Shown one piece after another: positions 35,253 to 43,519 of a stretch of 64,000 nucleotides of DNA. Numbering within the stretch: the first letter of the stretch is position 1; each line of letters opens with the position of its first letter. Both the position numbers and the translations under genes were made by a program. The notes beneath the pieces were generated by a model that saw only the letters and a list, made by a program, of their open reading frames with translations, searched no databases and had not been told where the DNA came from. The stretch lies in the NCBI GenBank assembly GCA_028875245.1, contig JAPPEU010000088.1, positions 62,001-126,000 of the forward strand. The letters are read 5' to 3'. The DNA comes from Chloroflexota bacterium. Its GTDB lineage: Bacteria; Chloroflexota; Anaerolineae; Aggregatilineales; Phototrophicaceae.

Positions 35253-36125
35253 TTAGACTAAAGTTGGGTCAATCTCGAGCGCTAACCGCCGCAGATCCTC
35301 AGACTTGAAGGACGCCGCGATCTCTCGCAGCGGCATGCCCGCCTGCGGATGCGCGTAATCAGGCGCGAGCTCGGCCAATGGAATCGCAACATGCGCGTAT
35401 CGAAGGATGTCACCGGCGGGAACTTTCCAAGGCTTCTCCCCATATTCAAAGACAGCCTCATTCCAAAGCGATATATCCAGATCAATCGTGCGTGGCGCAT
35501 TCTTGTTTTGCGGATTACGGACGCGCTTGAGCTGCGTTTCAATCCGGTCGATGACCTCGGTCTTGAATTCGATTGGCGTCCGCGCCGTGTGCAGCTTGAC
35601 CGCCATATTCAAAAAAGGCGCCTGCTCAATGAATCCCTGCGGCGGCGTCTGATAAACGGAAGACAGGGCGAGGACTGTAGTGTGCCGGCGCAATCGCTTG
35701 ATCGCTGCGACGATATTTGTTTCCGGCTTGATGTTGGAACCCAGGGACAGGAATACGCTGTTGCGCCTGTAGTCATCCGGACATCTCTGAATGCGGATGC
35801 TCGCCGAATCCGCGCGGCGCAAGGCGCCCGGCTTTTCAACGCGGACTTCAACAAAGGGCGCGCCGAAATCCACCACCGCCACCCGGGCGATCTCTTCAGC
35901 CAGCTTTTCCACCAGGGCAAAGCGCGCGCCTTCCACGAAGCGAATAATCGCCTTGGTAACGGTTCGATAGTTAAAAGCGTCGGCTGGATCGTCCGTCTCC
36001 CCGGCGCGGCCGTCTCCAACGCCAATCCGTAAATTGATGACGACATCTTGCGGCGTCTCCAGCTCGTGGGCGCTGAAGCCGATTAGCGTGCGCAAGCGCA
36101 GATTCTTGACTTGGATGATGTCCAT
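35253..36125 (-). CDS. folBK: Fused dihydroneopterin aldolase / HPPK
   Basis: 290 residues joining two folate enzymes. Residues 1-115 are FolB-like (DIIQVKNLRLRTLIGFSAHE; VEKLAEEIARVAV), making 6-hydroxymethyl-dihydropterin. Residues 120-290 are FolK-like, with FLSLGSNIKPETNIVAAI, VYQTPPQGFIEQAPFLNMAV and the signature APRTIDLDISLW (about residue 228), adding pyrophosphate from ATP. Divergent from folE, with 262 bases between; both feed tetrahydrofolate synthesis. Confidence 0.93.
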   Translation of the reverse strand: MDIIQVKNLRLRTLIGFSAHELETPQDVVINLRIGVGDGRAGETDDPADAFNYRTVTKAIIRFVEGARFALVEKLAEEIARVAVVDFGAPFVEVRVEKPGALRRADSASIRIQRCPDDYRRNSVFLSLGSNIKPETNIVAAIKRLRRHTTVLALSSVYQTPPQGFIEQAPFLNMAVKLHTARTPIEFKTEVIDRIETQLKRVRNPQNKNAPRTIDLDISLWNEAVFEYGEKPWKVPAGDILRYAHVAIPLAELAPDYAHPQAGMPLREIAASFKSEDLRRLALEIDPTLV

Positions 36126-36331
36126 GCCGACCGGAGCCTATTTCTATACGTCCGCAGTTTAGCATGGAAAGCGAAATAGAGGCTGACAAAAGCAAGGACC
36201 ATAAGATAAACTGGCGCATATTGCGTATGTAAAACGTTAATTGTCCGCTAATTTTTACTAACGCAGCTTGTCTTAGCGGCGGCAAGCATTTTATAATTTT
36301 AGTCCAGTCGTCGATTTACAAAGATGTTCTT

Positions 36332-36358
36332 TTGTGCCTGCGCGATAAATGATATGAT
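36332..36358 (+). promoter_or_regulatory. folE promoter
   Basis: TTGTGC (36332-36337) and TATGAT (36353-36358) with 15 bases between, 30 bases upstream of the folE start codon. The spacing is short, so this is a moderate match. Confidence 0.4.
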
Positions 36359-36387
36359 GATTGTCCAGATTAGAAGATCGGCCGCTT

Positions 36388-37062
36388 ATGGCTAGCCAAG
36401 AATCGGATGCGGTCGCTGCAAGCGAGAACGGCATTCAACACAAGCTTGAATCGGGTTCGCTGCTGGCCAGGTTTGGCCTGGATGCCGAGCCTGTTGACGA
36501 GGGCGCTGTCAGAGACGCCACGTTGAGCTTGCTCTACGCCATTGGCGAGGATCCCGCGCGTGAGGGATTGACCGATACGCCAAGGCGAGTGGCAAGGGCT
36601 TACACGGAATTGGTCAGCGGTTATACGACCGATCCGGTTGAGCTGGTCAACAACGCCATATTTGACATTGATTGCGACGATATGGTTATCGTCAGCAATA
36701 TCGAATACTACAGTCTCTGTGAGCACCATATGCTGCCATTTTTGGGCCACGCGCACGTTGCCTATCTGCCCAACCGCAAAATCGTGGGCCTCAGCAAAAT
36801 TCCCCGAATCGTGGATATGTTCTCGCGCCGGCTGCAAGTCCAGGAGCGCCTGACGCGGCAAATTGCGGAATTCCTCGTCGAGGTGCTGGATCCCCGGGGC
36901 GTTGCCGTGGTGATGACCGCCCGGCACATGTGCTCAATGATTCGCGGTGTGATGAAGCATGATTCGAATATGACCACCAGCGCCATGCTCGGCGACTTTC
37001 GGAACAAACCCAGCACGCGTCACGAATTCCTCATGCATGTCCAGCGTTCCAAGAACCCGTAG
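36388..37062 (+). CDS. folE: GTP cyclohydrolase I
   Basis: 224 residues. First step of folate synthesis, GTP to dihydroneopterin triphosphate. Zinc-site residues lie in YYSLCEHHMLPFLGHAHVAY (about residue 107) and in the ARHMCSMIRGVMKHDS block (about residue 178); GLTDTPRRVARAY is the family start. The ATG at 36388 is chosen although an in-frame TTG at 36361 exists, because the latter would lie next to the promoter. Confidence 0.94.
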   Translation: MASQESDAVAASENGIQHKLESGSLLARFGLDAEPVDEGAVRDATLSLLYAIGEDPAREGLTDTPRRVARAYTELVSGYTTDPVELVNNAIFDIDCDDMVIVSNIEYYSLCEHHMLPFLGHAHVAYLPNRKIVGLSKIPRIVDMFSRRLQVQERLTRQIAEFLVEVLDPRGVAVVMTARHMCSMIRGVMKHDSNMTTSAMLGDFRNKPSTRHEFLMHVQRSKNP

Positions 37063-37130
37063 CGCGCCACCCCGCGTTCAGCGCGTTTGGCCGGCCGATG
37101 CCCTTTGCCTGGAGCCTCGCCGCTAATGGA

Positions 37131-37158
37131 TTGCGCCGCCGCTACCTTATGATATAAT
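37131..37158 (+). promoter_or_regulatory. metK promoter
   Basis: TTGCGC, 16 bases, TATAAT (37153-37158). The predicted transcript starts about 25 bases before the SAM riboswitch. Confidence 0.65.
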
Positions 37159-37190
37159 TCCTCTAGCCGCTATCGTCACCGCTGGCGGCA

Positions 37191-37292
37191 CTCATCGAGA
37201 GCGAGTGAGAGAACCGGCTCAGCGAACTCGCGGCAACCCCCGAGAAACGGTACGGTGCTAAGTCCGGCAGGGTCTATACTCTGGCAGATGAG
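37191..37292 (+). promoter_or_regulatory. SAM-I (S-box) riboswitch aptamer
   Basis: P1 is CTCATC (37191-37196) pairing with GATGAG (37287-37292). It is followed by the conserved GAGAG, P2 strands GCGAG/CTCGC, the CGGCAACC core, and GGTGCTAAGTCCGGCAG, the S-box P3/P4 hallmark. SAM-I RNAs sense S-adenosylmethionine. Placed before metK, high SAM should reduce expression of the enzyme that makes it. Confidence 0.93.
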
Positions 37293-37314
37293 CGTATGCG
37301 AAACTGAAGCTACG

Positions 37315-37342
37315 ACGCCCGCTGCCCCGCATGGCGTTTTTT
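37315..37342 (+). terminator. Probable riboswitch expression-platform terminator
   Basis: ACGCC...GGCGT with a 13-base loop, followed by TTTTTT, between the aptamer and metK. The stem is short, so the assignment depends on context: S-box leaders usually end in an intrinsic terminator just before the gene. Confidence 0.5.
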
Positions 37343-37363
37343 GTTGCCGCAGAAAGGAAGAAT

Positions 37364-38578
37364 ATGTCGACCACATTCATGAACTCCCCAAAGTATCTGT
37401 TCACATCAGAATCGGTTTCGGAGGGGCATCCTGACAAAATGTGCGACCAGATCAGCGACGCGGTGCTCGACGCGATACTCGAGAAGGACGCGATGGCGCG
37501 GGTGGCCTGCGAAGTGGCGACGACCACCGGCCTCGTTGTGGTCATGGGCGAGATCACGACGCAGGCTTATGTCGATATCGAAAAGATCGCGCGCGATACC
37601 ATCCGCGATATCGGCTACACGCGTTCGGACTTCGGATTCGACTCGGAGACCTGCGGCGTGCTGATTTCAATCAAGGAACAATCGGCTGATATCAAACACG
37701 GGGTTGATACGGCCCTGGAGGCGCGCGAAGGGGATATGACCGAGGCCGGCATCGAAGCGACCGGCGCCGGCGACCAAGGCATGATGATCGGCTTTGCTTG
37801 TGACGAAACGGAAGAATTGATGCCGCTCACCGCCGCGCTTTCACATGGACTCATGCGCCGACTCTCCCAAGCGCGCAAAAGTGGCGAGATCGCCTGGCTG
37901 CGTCCCGACGCCAAATGCCAGGTCACTGTCGAGTATGCTCATGGGCGCCCGCTCCGCGTCGACACCATTGTCCTGTCGACGCAGCACGCGCCGGAAATCT
38001 CTCAAGACGAGATCCGCTGCCAGATCATCGATTTCATCAAGCGTGATCGAGAATGCGGCAAATGGCTGGACGAGCGCAGTACCTTTCATATCAATCCCTC
38101 CGGCCGTTTCGTGACCGGCGGCCCCTTGGGCGACGCGGGCTTGACCGGGCGCAAAATCATGGTGGATACCTATGGCGGGGTTGCCCGGCATGGCGGCGGC
38201 GCTTTCTCGGGCAAAGACGCGACCAAGGTGGATCGCAGCGCGGCCTACATGGCGCGTTACGTCGCCAAGAATGTGGTCAAGGCCGGCCTCGCCGCTCGCT
38301 TCGAGCTGCAGGTTTCTTATGCCATAGGAAAGGCCAAACCGACGTCGCTTTCGGTCGAGACCTTCGGCACCGGAAAAATCAGCGACGCAAAAATCGTCGC
38401 GTTGATTGATAAGCGCTTCGACATGCGCCCGGCTGCGATCATTCGCGATCTGGGATTGCGCCGCCCCGTCTTCAGCCAGGTGGCGGCTTACGGTCACTTC
38501 GGCCGTGAAGATGTCGATGTGCCATGGGAAAAGACGGACAGAGCCGCCCTCCTGCGTAAAGAGGCGGGGTTGACCTGA
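37364..38578 (+). CDS. metK: S-adenosylmethionine synthetase
   Basis: 404 residues. Makes SAM from methionine and ATP. FTSESVSEGHPDKMCDQISDAVLD at the N terminus (catalytic His), GAGDQGMMIGFACDET (about residue 132) and the P-loop-like GGGAFSGKDATKVDRSAAYMAR (about residue 277) are the classic signatures. The ATG at 37364 has AAGGA five bases upstream; an open frame from 37331 overlaps the terminator and is not used. Controlled by the SAM-I riboswitch. The following gene encodes a SAM-dependent methyltransferase, 28 bases away. Confidence 0.96.
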   Translation: MSTTFMNSPKYLFTSESVSEGHPDKMCDQISDAVLDAILEKDAMARVACEVATTTGLVVVMGEITTQAYVDIEKIARDTIRDIGYTRSDFGFDSETCGVLISIKEQSADIKHGVDTALEAREGDMTEAGIEATGAGDQGMMIGFACDETEELMPLTAALSHGLMRRLSQARKSGEIAWLRPDAKCQVTVEYAHGRPLRVDTIVLSTQHAPEISQDEIRCQIIDFIKRDRECGKWLDERSTFHINPSGRFVTGGPLGDAGLTGRKIMVDTYGGVARHGGGAFSGKDATKVDRSAAYMARYVAKNVVKAGLAARFELQVSYAIGKAKPTSLSVETFGTGKISDAKIVALIDKRFDMRPAAIIRDLGLRRPVFSQVAAYGHFGREDVDVPWEKTDRAALLRKEAGLT

Positions 38579-38606
38579 AACCGTGCCCGCCCGCTGGAGC
38601 GATCCC

Positions 38607-39503
38607 ATGAGCGAGAAGCCGCGCATCTGCGATTATGGCGATTCGACCTATCGGCAGGACTTTTGGGAAGGGCAGGGGCGCGCTTACGAGGACGCTGTCG
38701 AACGCCGCGTCTTGAAGGGCATGCTGCCAACGCGCGGCCGCCGCTTGCTCGAAATTGGCGCCGGTTTCGGGCGAATCACGAACGAATACGAGATGTTTGA
38801 GCAGGTGGTCCTGCTCGATTATTCGCTGGAGCAATTGCAGTTTGCCCGCGCCACCTTCGGCGACGAAGGTTATGTTTATATTGCGGCGGATGCCTACAGA
38901 ATGCCGTTCCGCCCCGGCGTATTCGACCTGGCGACGATGATCCGCGTCATTCATCATTTCGAAAATGTGCCGGCCGTCCTGGGCCAGATCCGCAGCGTCT
39001 TGGCCGACAATGGCAAGTTCATCCTGGAATACGCCAACAAGCGGAATCTGAAATCGATGCTGCGTCACCTCTTCGGCTTCAACCAATGGAATCCCTATAC
39101 GCTGGATCCCGTTGAGTTCGTCGAGTTGAACTACAACTTCCACCCCGACTACATCTACGATCAGGTCACGCGGCTCGGTTTCGATGTCTTGCGCGCCGTG
39201 CCCGTTTCCTGGTTTCGCCTGGGCTTGCTCAAGCGCGCGCTGCCGACGCAGTTTCTGGCGGCTTTGGACGGGGCGTTGCAGCGCAGCGGCTGCAACTTGT
39301 CCCCCAGCGTGTTCCTGGAATTGCAATTGCCGGGCCTTGCGCCAAGCGACATGATTGCCGACATTGAAGACGCGTTGGCGATTCTGCGCTGTCCAATATC
39401 AGGCGCCGCATTAAGCAGAGACGGCCATGCGCTTGTGAGCGAAAGCGGCATCCGCTGGGCTGTCCGCGATGGCGTCTATGACTTCCGGCAGCCCCTGGCG
39501 TGA
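38607..39503 (+). CDS. SAM-dependent methyltransferase with C-terminal Trm112-like domain
   Basis: 298 residues. Class I methyltransferase motif LLEIGAGFGRITNEYEMF (about residue 46), LLDYSLEQLQFAR, and FDLATMIRVIHHFENV for the acidic/post-II region. The last 40 residues (LRCPISGAALSRDGHALVS) resemble a Trm112/YcaR-like segment, with only one of the usual cysteines. The substrate is unknown; quinone or glycan methylation are possibilities. The ATG at 38607 has GGAG seven bases upstream. Likely co-transcribed with metK. Confidence 0.85.
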   Translation: MSEKPRICDYGDSTYRQDFWEGQGRAYEDAVERRVLKGMLPTRGRRLLEIGAGFGRITNEYEMFEQVVLLDYSLEQLQFARATFGDEGYVYIAADAYRMPFRPGVFDLATMIRVIHHFENVPAVLGQIRSVLADNGKFILEYANKRNLKSMLRHLFGFNQWNPYTLDPVEFVELNYNFHPDYIYDQVTRLGFDVLRAVPVSWFRLGLLKRALPTQFLAALDGALQRSGCNLSPSVFLELQLPGLAPSDMIADIEDALAILRCPISGAALSRDGHALVSESGIRWAVRDGVYDFRQPLA

Positions 39504-39567
39504 TCTGTCAAGCCCGCGACAACCGACCACATGATGTTGTGTCAATCTCTTGAGACGGCTTGCGAAT

Positions 39568-40947
39568 TCATGGAACTGGCTCGTCCCGCAGCTTGTGCCA
39601 GAGATCGACGCTGCGCTGCGCCAGGCCGGAAATCGAGCCATGCCCGAACCCCGCCACAACGGTCTTGACATGATCGTTAAAGGGTTCGATCCAACGTTTG
39701 TCAAGGCCGTCGTAGCCGATGGCAGTTCCGACAATGCTGGCCGCCGTCCCCGCTGTGCAGTCGGTGTCCATGCCGCACATCACGGCGGTCGTAATCGTCT
39801 TGCTGTAGTCGAGCTGCCCGTGAATCAACGACAGCACAACAAATGCCATATTATGTAAGGAGTGAAGAAAAGGCAGGTGGCCATACTTTTCATAGACTCT
39901 GTCGCAGACCGCGATCCAGTCCTTGTCCGCCTCATACCATTCGATCACTTCATGCACGATATGCGCCAGACGCGAGCGCCCGGGAATGACCGACAGCCCG
40001 CCTTGAAGAATCGTATCGACGGTCGGCTCGCGACTTAGCGCGGCGCTCAGGGCGCCGGCGACGAACATAGAGCTGTAGACGCCATTCTTGACCGCGTTCA
40101 GCGTCACTTCGCGGTAGGCAATGCGCGCGGCGCGGCGTGGATCCGCCGGCGCGATATAACCCCAGAAATCCGCTCGTATCGCTGTATTGATGCCCTCGCG
40201 CAAGGGATTTATCTTGGTCGGGAATTCGTCAATCTGCTCTTCCACCGGTCGGTCAGCGCTTAGATTGACCATGTGGTAATACGATTGGCGCGTACAAGAC
40301 CAGAGCCAATGATAGGGGATATTCCGCAGGTGATTATTGGCCACATCCAGCTTGCTGAAGTTGAAGCCGTGCTGCTCCAGGAGCATCAAGCCCAGAATCG
40401 TATAGTGAATATCATCATCCGGCTCCGCATACTTCACATTGCCCAAGGTGGATGGTTTGCAGCGCAAGGTGATGCCAAGCTCTGGCGATTCATGCGGCGC
40501 CCAGTCATTCAGCGGATAGGCCTTGACGCTCTCCAGATAGCGCTTGATGAATTTCCTATCCAGGCGCATCTCGAGCGGTTTGCCGAGAATCACACCGCCA
40601 ATCCTGCCGAACCAGGCGCCTTTAATCCGCTCGGCATAGGCTTCATCGCTCAAGGGCCGCAGCGGCGGCGGATCTGGCGCGTCAGCGATGATGGCGTCAA
40701 AGTCATCGGGCTCGACGAATGGATAGTCCGCGTGTATGCCCCGCTCGCGTTGGGACCATAAGGCGCGATAGGCTGCTTCCCAGTCGGCTTCTGTCAGCTT
40801 CGACCGGTCGGTCGCATTGCGCACCGCGGCGGGCAAATAGGCGGCTTCAAAGTCCGGTTCGGCCGTATCGCCGACGGGGAATCCCTCTTCAAAGAGCTGC
40901 AGATATTCTTGCGCAAACAGGTCTTTCCAATTGGCGTATCCAGGCAT
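39568..40947 (-). CDS. ADP-ribosylglycohydrolase family protein
   Basis: 459 residues, longer than DraG. After an N-terminal region of about 110 residues comes RIKGAWFGRIGGVILGKPLE (substrate loop), EPDDDIHYTILGLMLLEQHG (first metal-binding acidic motif, about residue 180) and CGMDTDCTAGTAASIVGTAIG (second, near residue 400). Such proteins remove ADP-ribose from proteins or cleave related glycosides using two magnesium ions. No matching ADP-ribosyltransferase is seen nearby. The ATG at 40945-40947 has GGAG seven bases upstream. Confidence 0.87.
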   Translation of the reverse strand: MPGYANWKDLFAQEYLQLFEEGFPVGDTAEPDFEAAYLPAAVRNATDRSKLTEADWEAAYRALWSQRERGIHADYPFVEPDDFDAIIADAPDPPPLRPLSDEAYAERIKGAWFGRIGGVILGKPLEMRLDRKFIKRYLESVKAYPLNDWAPHESPELGITLRCKPSTLGNVKYAEPDDDIHYTILGLMLLEQHGFNFSKLDVANNHLRNIPYHWLWSCTRQSYYHMVNLSADRPVEEQIDEFPTKINPLREGINTAIRADFWGYIAPADPRRAARIAYREVTLNAVKNGVYSSMFVAGALSAALSREPTVDTILQGGLSVIPGRSRLAHIVHEVIEWYEADKDWIAVCDRVYEKYGHLPFLHSLHNMAFVVLSLIHGQLDYSKTITTAVMCGMDTDCTAGTAASIVGTAIGYDGLDKRWIEPFNDHVKTVVAGFGHGSISGLAQRSVDLWHKLRDEPVP

Positions 40948-41195
40948 CACAAGGCTCCTATCTTCATATTTCTTTTCGGCTCGGAATGGCGACGGCTAGC
41001 TCGATGTCAGGTGAACCGCCATCATTATATTCACAAGGCATCGTCCTCGCTAACTGTCCGCTTTCTCGCCGCGGTGATCCGTCAAGCGACATCGATCGCT
41101 TGCTGCGGCTGCCGCTGGCGCAGCGGGCAAATTTGAGTATATTGATTGTGTAAGTTTCCAGCGAGAAGCGTCGATCCTGCGCAGCGAGGAGTGCA

Positions 41196-42167
41196 TTGGT
41201 GAAGTCGAAATCCCAAGATTTATCTAATCCGCAGACCGGCCTTCAGTATCTTCGATTAGCGCTGACCGGCTTCGCAATGGGCGCGGCTGACATCGTGCCC
41301 GGCGTGAGCGGCGGCACCATGGCATTCATCCTCGGCGTCTACGAAAGCCTGATCTCCGCGATCAAGTCATTCAATATGGAAGCGATTCGCCTGCTTATGT
41401 CGTTGCGGCTCAAGGACCTGCTGAAGCATGTTTCGTTTCGTTTTCTGCTCGCGCTGGGCCTGGGCTTGCTGGCTGCGATCCTGCTGCTTTCTAGTTTTCT
41501 CAGTTCGACCCTGGATGATGCCGGCGGGCGCATTCTTTTGTTCGCATTTTTCTTCGGCCTGGTGCTGGCATCGATTCTGTCAATCGGCGTCAAGGTGCGC
41601 TGGCGCGCGTCAACAGCGGCCACCTTTGTTTGCGGCGCGGTCGCCGCATTTGTCATTGTCAACATCGTGCCGGCCGAGGCCGATCATTCCTACCCGGTTT
41701 TGTTCGTCAGCGGCATGATTGCGATTACAGCGATGATTTTGCCGGGCATATCCGGCTCATTCATGCTCTTGATTCTGGGGCAATATGATTTTGTGCTGAC
41801 GGCCGTCAGCAATCGCGACATTCCGCCGATCATCGTCGTCGGCCTGGGGGCGCTGGTCGGCATCATTGCGTTCTCGCGCGTACTCAGCCACTTGTTGACG
41901 CGCTATTACAATCTGACCGTCGCGCTGCTGGTCGGCTTTATGGCCGGTTCGCTGTGGAAGATTTACCCATGGAAGCAATGCCTCGCGAGTGACCTGGACC
42001 GGCATGGTGATTTCCGCTGCCTGCTGGAGCAGAACGTCGCGCCGGACCGCTCCGCCGAGACCTTCGGGCTGGCTCTGCTTCTCATGATTGCCGGCTTCCT
42101 GCTGGTCAACCTGTTGGATCACCTGCAATCCCGCAAGAACCCCCTCTTCAGTCTGTTCATGAAGTAA
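41196..42167 (+). CDS. DUF368 undecaprenyl-phosphate transporter
   Basis: 323 residues with about eight to nine hydrophobic segments. The family motif GAADIVPGVSGGTMAFILG is near residue 30 and a second inverted half carries ITAMILPGISGSFMLLILGQYD near residue 177. DUF368 (UptA/PopT-type) proteins recycle undecaprenyl phosphate across the membrane for cell-wall and polysaccharide synthesis. The start is TTG at 41196 or GTG at 41199, both near AGGAG. The 248 bases upstream contain no gene. Confidence 0.9.
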   Translation: MVKSKSQDLSNPQTGLQYLRLALTGFAMGAADIVPGVSGGTMAFILGVYESLISAIKSFNMEAIRLLMSLRLKDLLKHVSFRFLLALGLGLLAAILLLSSFLSSTLDDAGGRILLFAFFFGLVLASILSIGVKVRWRASTAATFVCGAVAAFVIVNIVPAEADHSYPVLFVSGMIAITAMILPGISGSFMLLILGQYDFVLTAVSNRDIPPIIVVGLGALVGIIAFSRVLSHLLTRYYNLTVALLVGFMAGSLWKIYPWKQCLASDLDRHGDFRCLLEQNVAPDRSAETFGLALLLMIAGFLLVNLLDHLQSRKNPLFSLFMK

Positions 42168-42188
42168 TGCGGGATTGGCGCGGCCTCG

Positions 42189-42632
42189 CTAGGGGCTGTC
42201 GTTTCGCGGCCTGCCGTCGGGGCGCTTATGGCGGCGCGCTCGTTCCTGGGCTTCAATGATATCCTGGATGCGCGATCGCGAGAGCACGGCGGAGACGTCT
42301 ACACCAGTCATGTCCGCAGGCTGCGCTGCTGAATCCGTCTCGACTAATTCGCCGGCAATTTCGCGCCGGCGATGAACGGAGGCGGCGATTGCATGAGTCG
42401 CGACTGGGCTGGTCAGCAGGACAAACAGCCCCAGCGCCAACAGCCGCAGCCACACCGAGGGCATCAGCAGCGCCGTGCCCAGCAGCAAGCCGAACAGGCC
42501 CAGCGTCGCCACCTTGCCCGATGCATGCAGGCGCGTCAGGCTGTCCGGCATTCGCACGACCCCGAGCACGCCGACCGCGCAGAAAAAGAGGCCGAACAGG
42601 AGCGCAGCCACACCCATCAACTCAAACAGCAT
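42189..42632 (-). CDS. mrpG: Mrp/Mnh antiporter subunit G
   Basis: 147 residues with three hydrophobic segments; VRMPDSLTRLHASGKVATLG (about residue 27) is the MnhG/PhaG signature. A charged C-terminal tail of about 50 residues (SRIQDIIEAQERARRHKRPD) is longer than usual. Last gene of the mrp operon, directly abutting subunit F. Confidence 0.9.
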   Translation of the reverse strand: MLFELMGVAALLFGLFFCAVGVLGVVRMPDSLTRLHASGKVATLGLFGLLLGTALLMPSVWLRLLALGLFVLLTSPVATHAIAASVHRRREIAGELVETDSAAQPADMTGVDVSAVLSRSRIQDIIEAQERARRHKRPDGRPRNDSP

Positions 42633-42914
42633 CTAAAACACCCGGCCTTCAGATATATAGCGGGCGATGCTAATCGTGCCGATGAAAGCGAATGCCGCCA
42701 GCGCGATGGCCATGTCCACAAAGTTTTGCGTCCCTTCGACCAACGCAAGCATCACGATGATGCCGATCAGAAGCGTAGTAATGAGGTCCACCGCCTGCAA
42801 GCGGTCGGGCAGAGTCGGGCCGACGATTACCCGATACGACGCCGGTATCAGCAAGCTGACCAGGCCGAGCAAAATGAGTTGAATCGCCGCTTGCGCCAGG
42901 GCGCTATCAATCAT
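42633..42914 (-). CDS. mrpF: Mrp/Mnh antiporter subunit F
   Basis: 93 residues, three transmembrane segments; YRVIVGPTLPDRLQAVDLI (about residue 27) is the MnhF motif. It overlaps the end of subunit E by eight bases. Confidence 0.9.
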   Translation of the reverse strand: MIDSALAQAAIQLILLGLVSLLIPASYRVIVGPTLPDRLQAVDLITTLLIGIIVMLALVEGTQNFVDMAIALAAFAFIGTISIARYISEGRVF

Positions 42915-43422
42915 GACCCAATATGCCTTTGATTCTGTCGAGTCTTTTCTTCTGTTCGTCTTCCAGGCTCCGGCCGGGGGCGTCCAGGTTCAGGCTGTGC
43001 ACAATCATCAGGATGCCGTCTTGAGCTGTCTCCTCAAAATCCACGACAAGCTCGCCCGGCGTAATGGTGATGCCGTGCGCGCTGACGGCGGAGATGAGCT
43101 CGTTTTCCGTTTTGTCTTGCGTATTGACCCGAGAGATTCCAGGGTTGATGGGCAAACTCGGCGTCAGGATCAAGCGTGACACCTTGATTCCGGAAAAAAG
43201 CACTTCCGAGGCGAGGAAGACGGTATACGCGATGAGATTGTAAAGCTGACGCGGAGCGCTCCGCAAGCGAAGGCTGTCCCCGCGCAGCCCGGTCGCCATG
43301 ACAACAGAGACGCTGAAGACGTAGCCCAGCAGGAAGTTGCCCGCCGTCGGCTGCGCAGTGTATATCGTCCAGCCAATGGCCAGGGGCAGCGCCATAATCA
43401 TGACCTTGATTCTTGATCTCAT
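42907..43422 (-). CDS. mrpE: Mrp/Mnh antiporter subunit E
   Basis: 171 residues. Two or three N-terminal hydrophobic segments precede a cytoplasmic domain with TPGELVVDFEET and ILMIVHSLN, typical of MnhE/PhaE. It needs the other subunits for Na+/H+ exchange. 97 bases separate it from subunit D. Confidence 0.88.
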   Translation of the reverse strand: MRSRIKVMIMALPLAIGWTIYTAQPTAGNFLLGYVFSVSVVMATGLRGDSLRLRSAPRQLYNLIAYTVFLASEVLFSGIKVSRLILTPSLPINPGISRVNTQDKTENELISAVSAHGITITPGELVVDFEETAQDGILMIVHSLNLDAPGRSLEDEQKKRLDRIKGILGHD

Positions 43423-43519
43423 AGGCCGCGCCGGGGCGCTTCCCCTCCTAAAATCTCGCGCTTGACATCAACTTTTGAACCGTTCAACCGATGTCAACTC
43501 TTCTATCTTTCTCGAGCGC

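Noticed and set aside
40951..41195. Small open frames in the ADP-ribosylglycohydrolase/DUF368 intergenic stretch
   Set aside because: Low-quality translations with no ribosome sites; treated as the divergent promoter region, in which no clear -35/-10 pair could be fixed.
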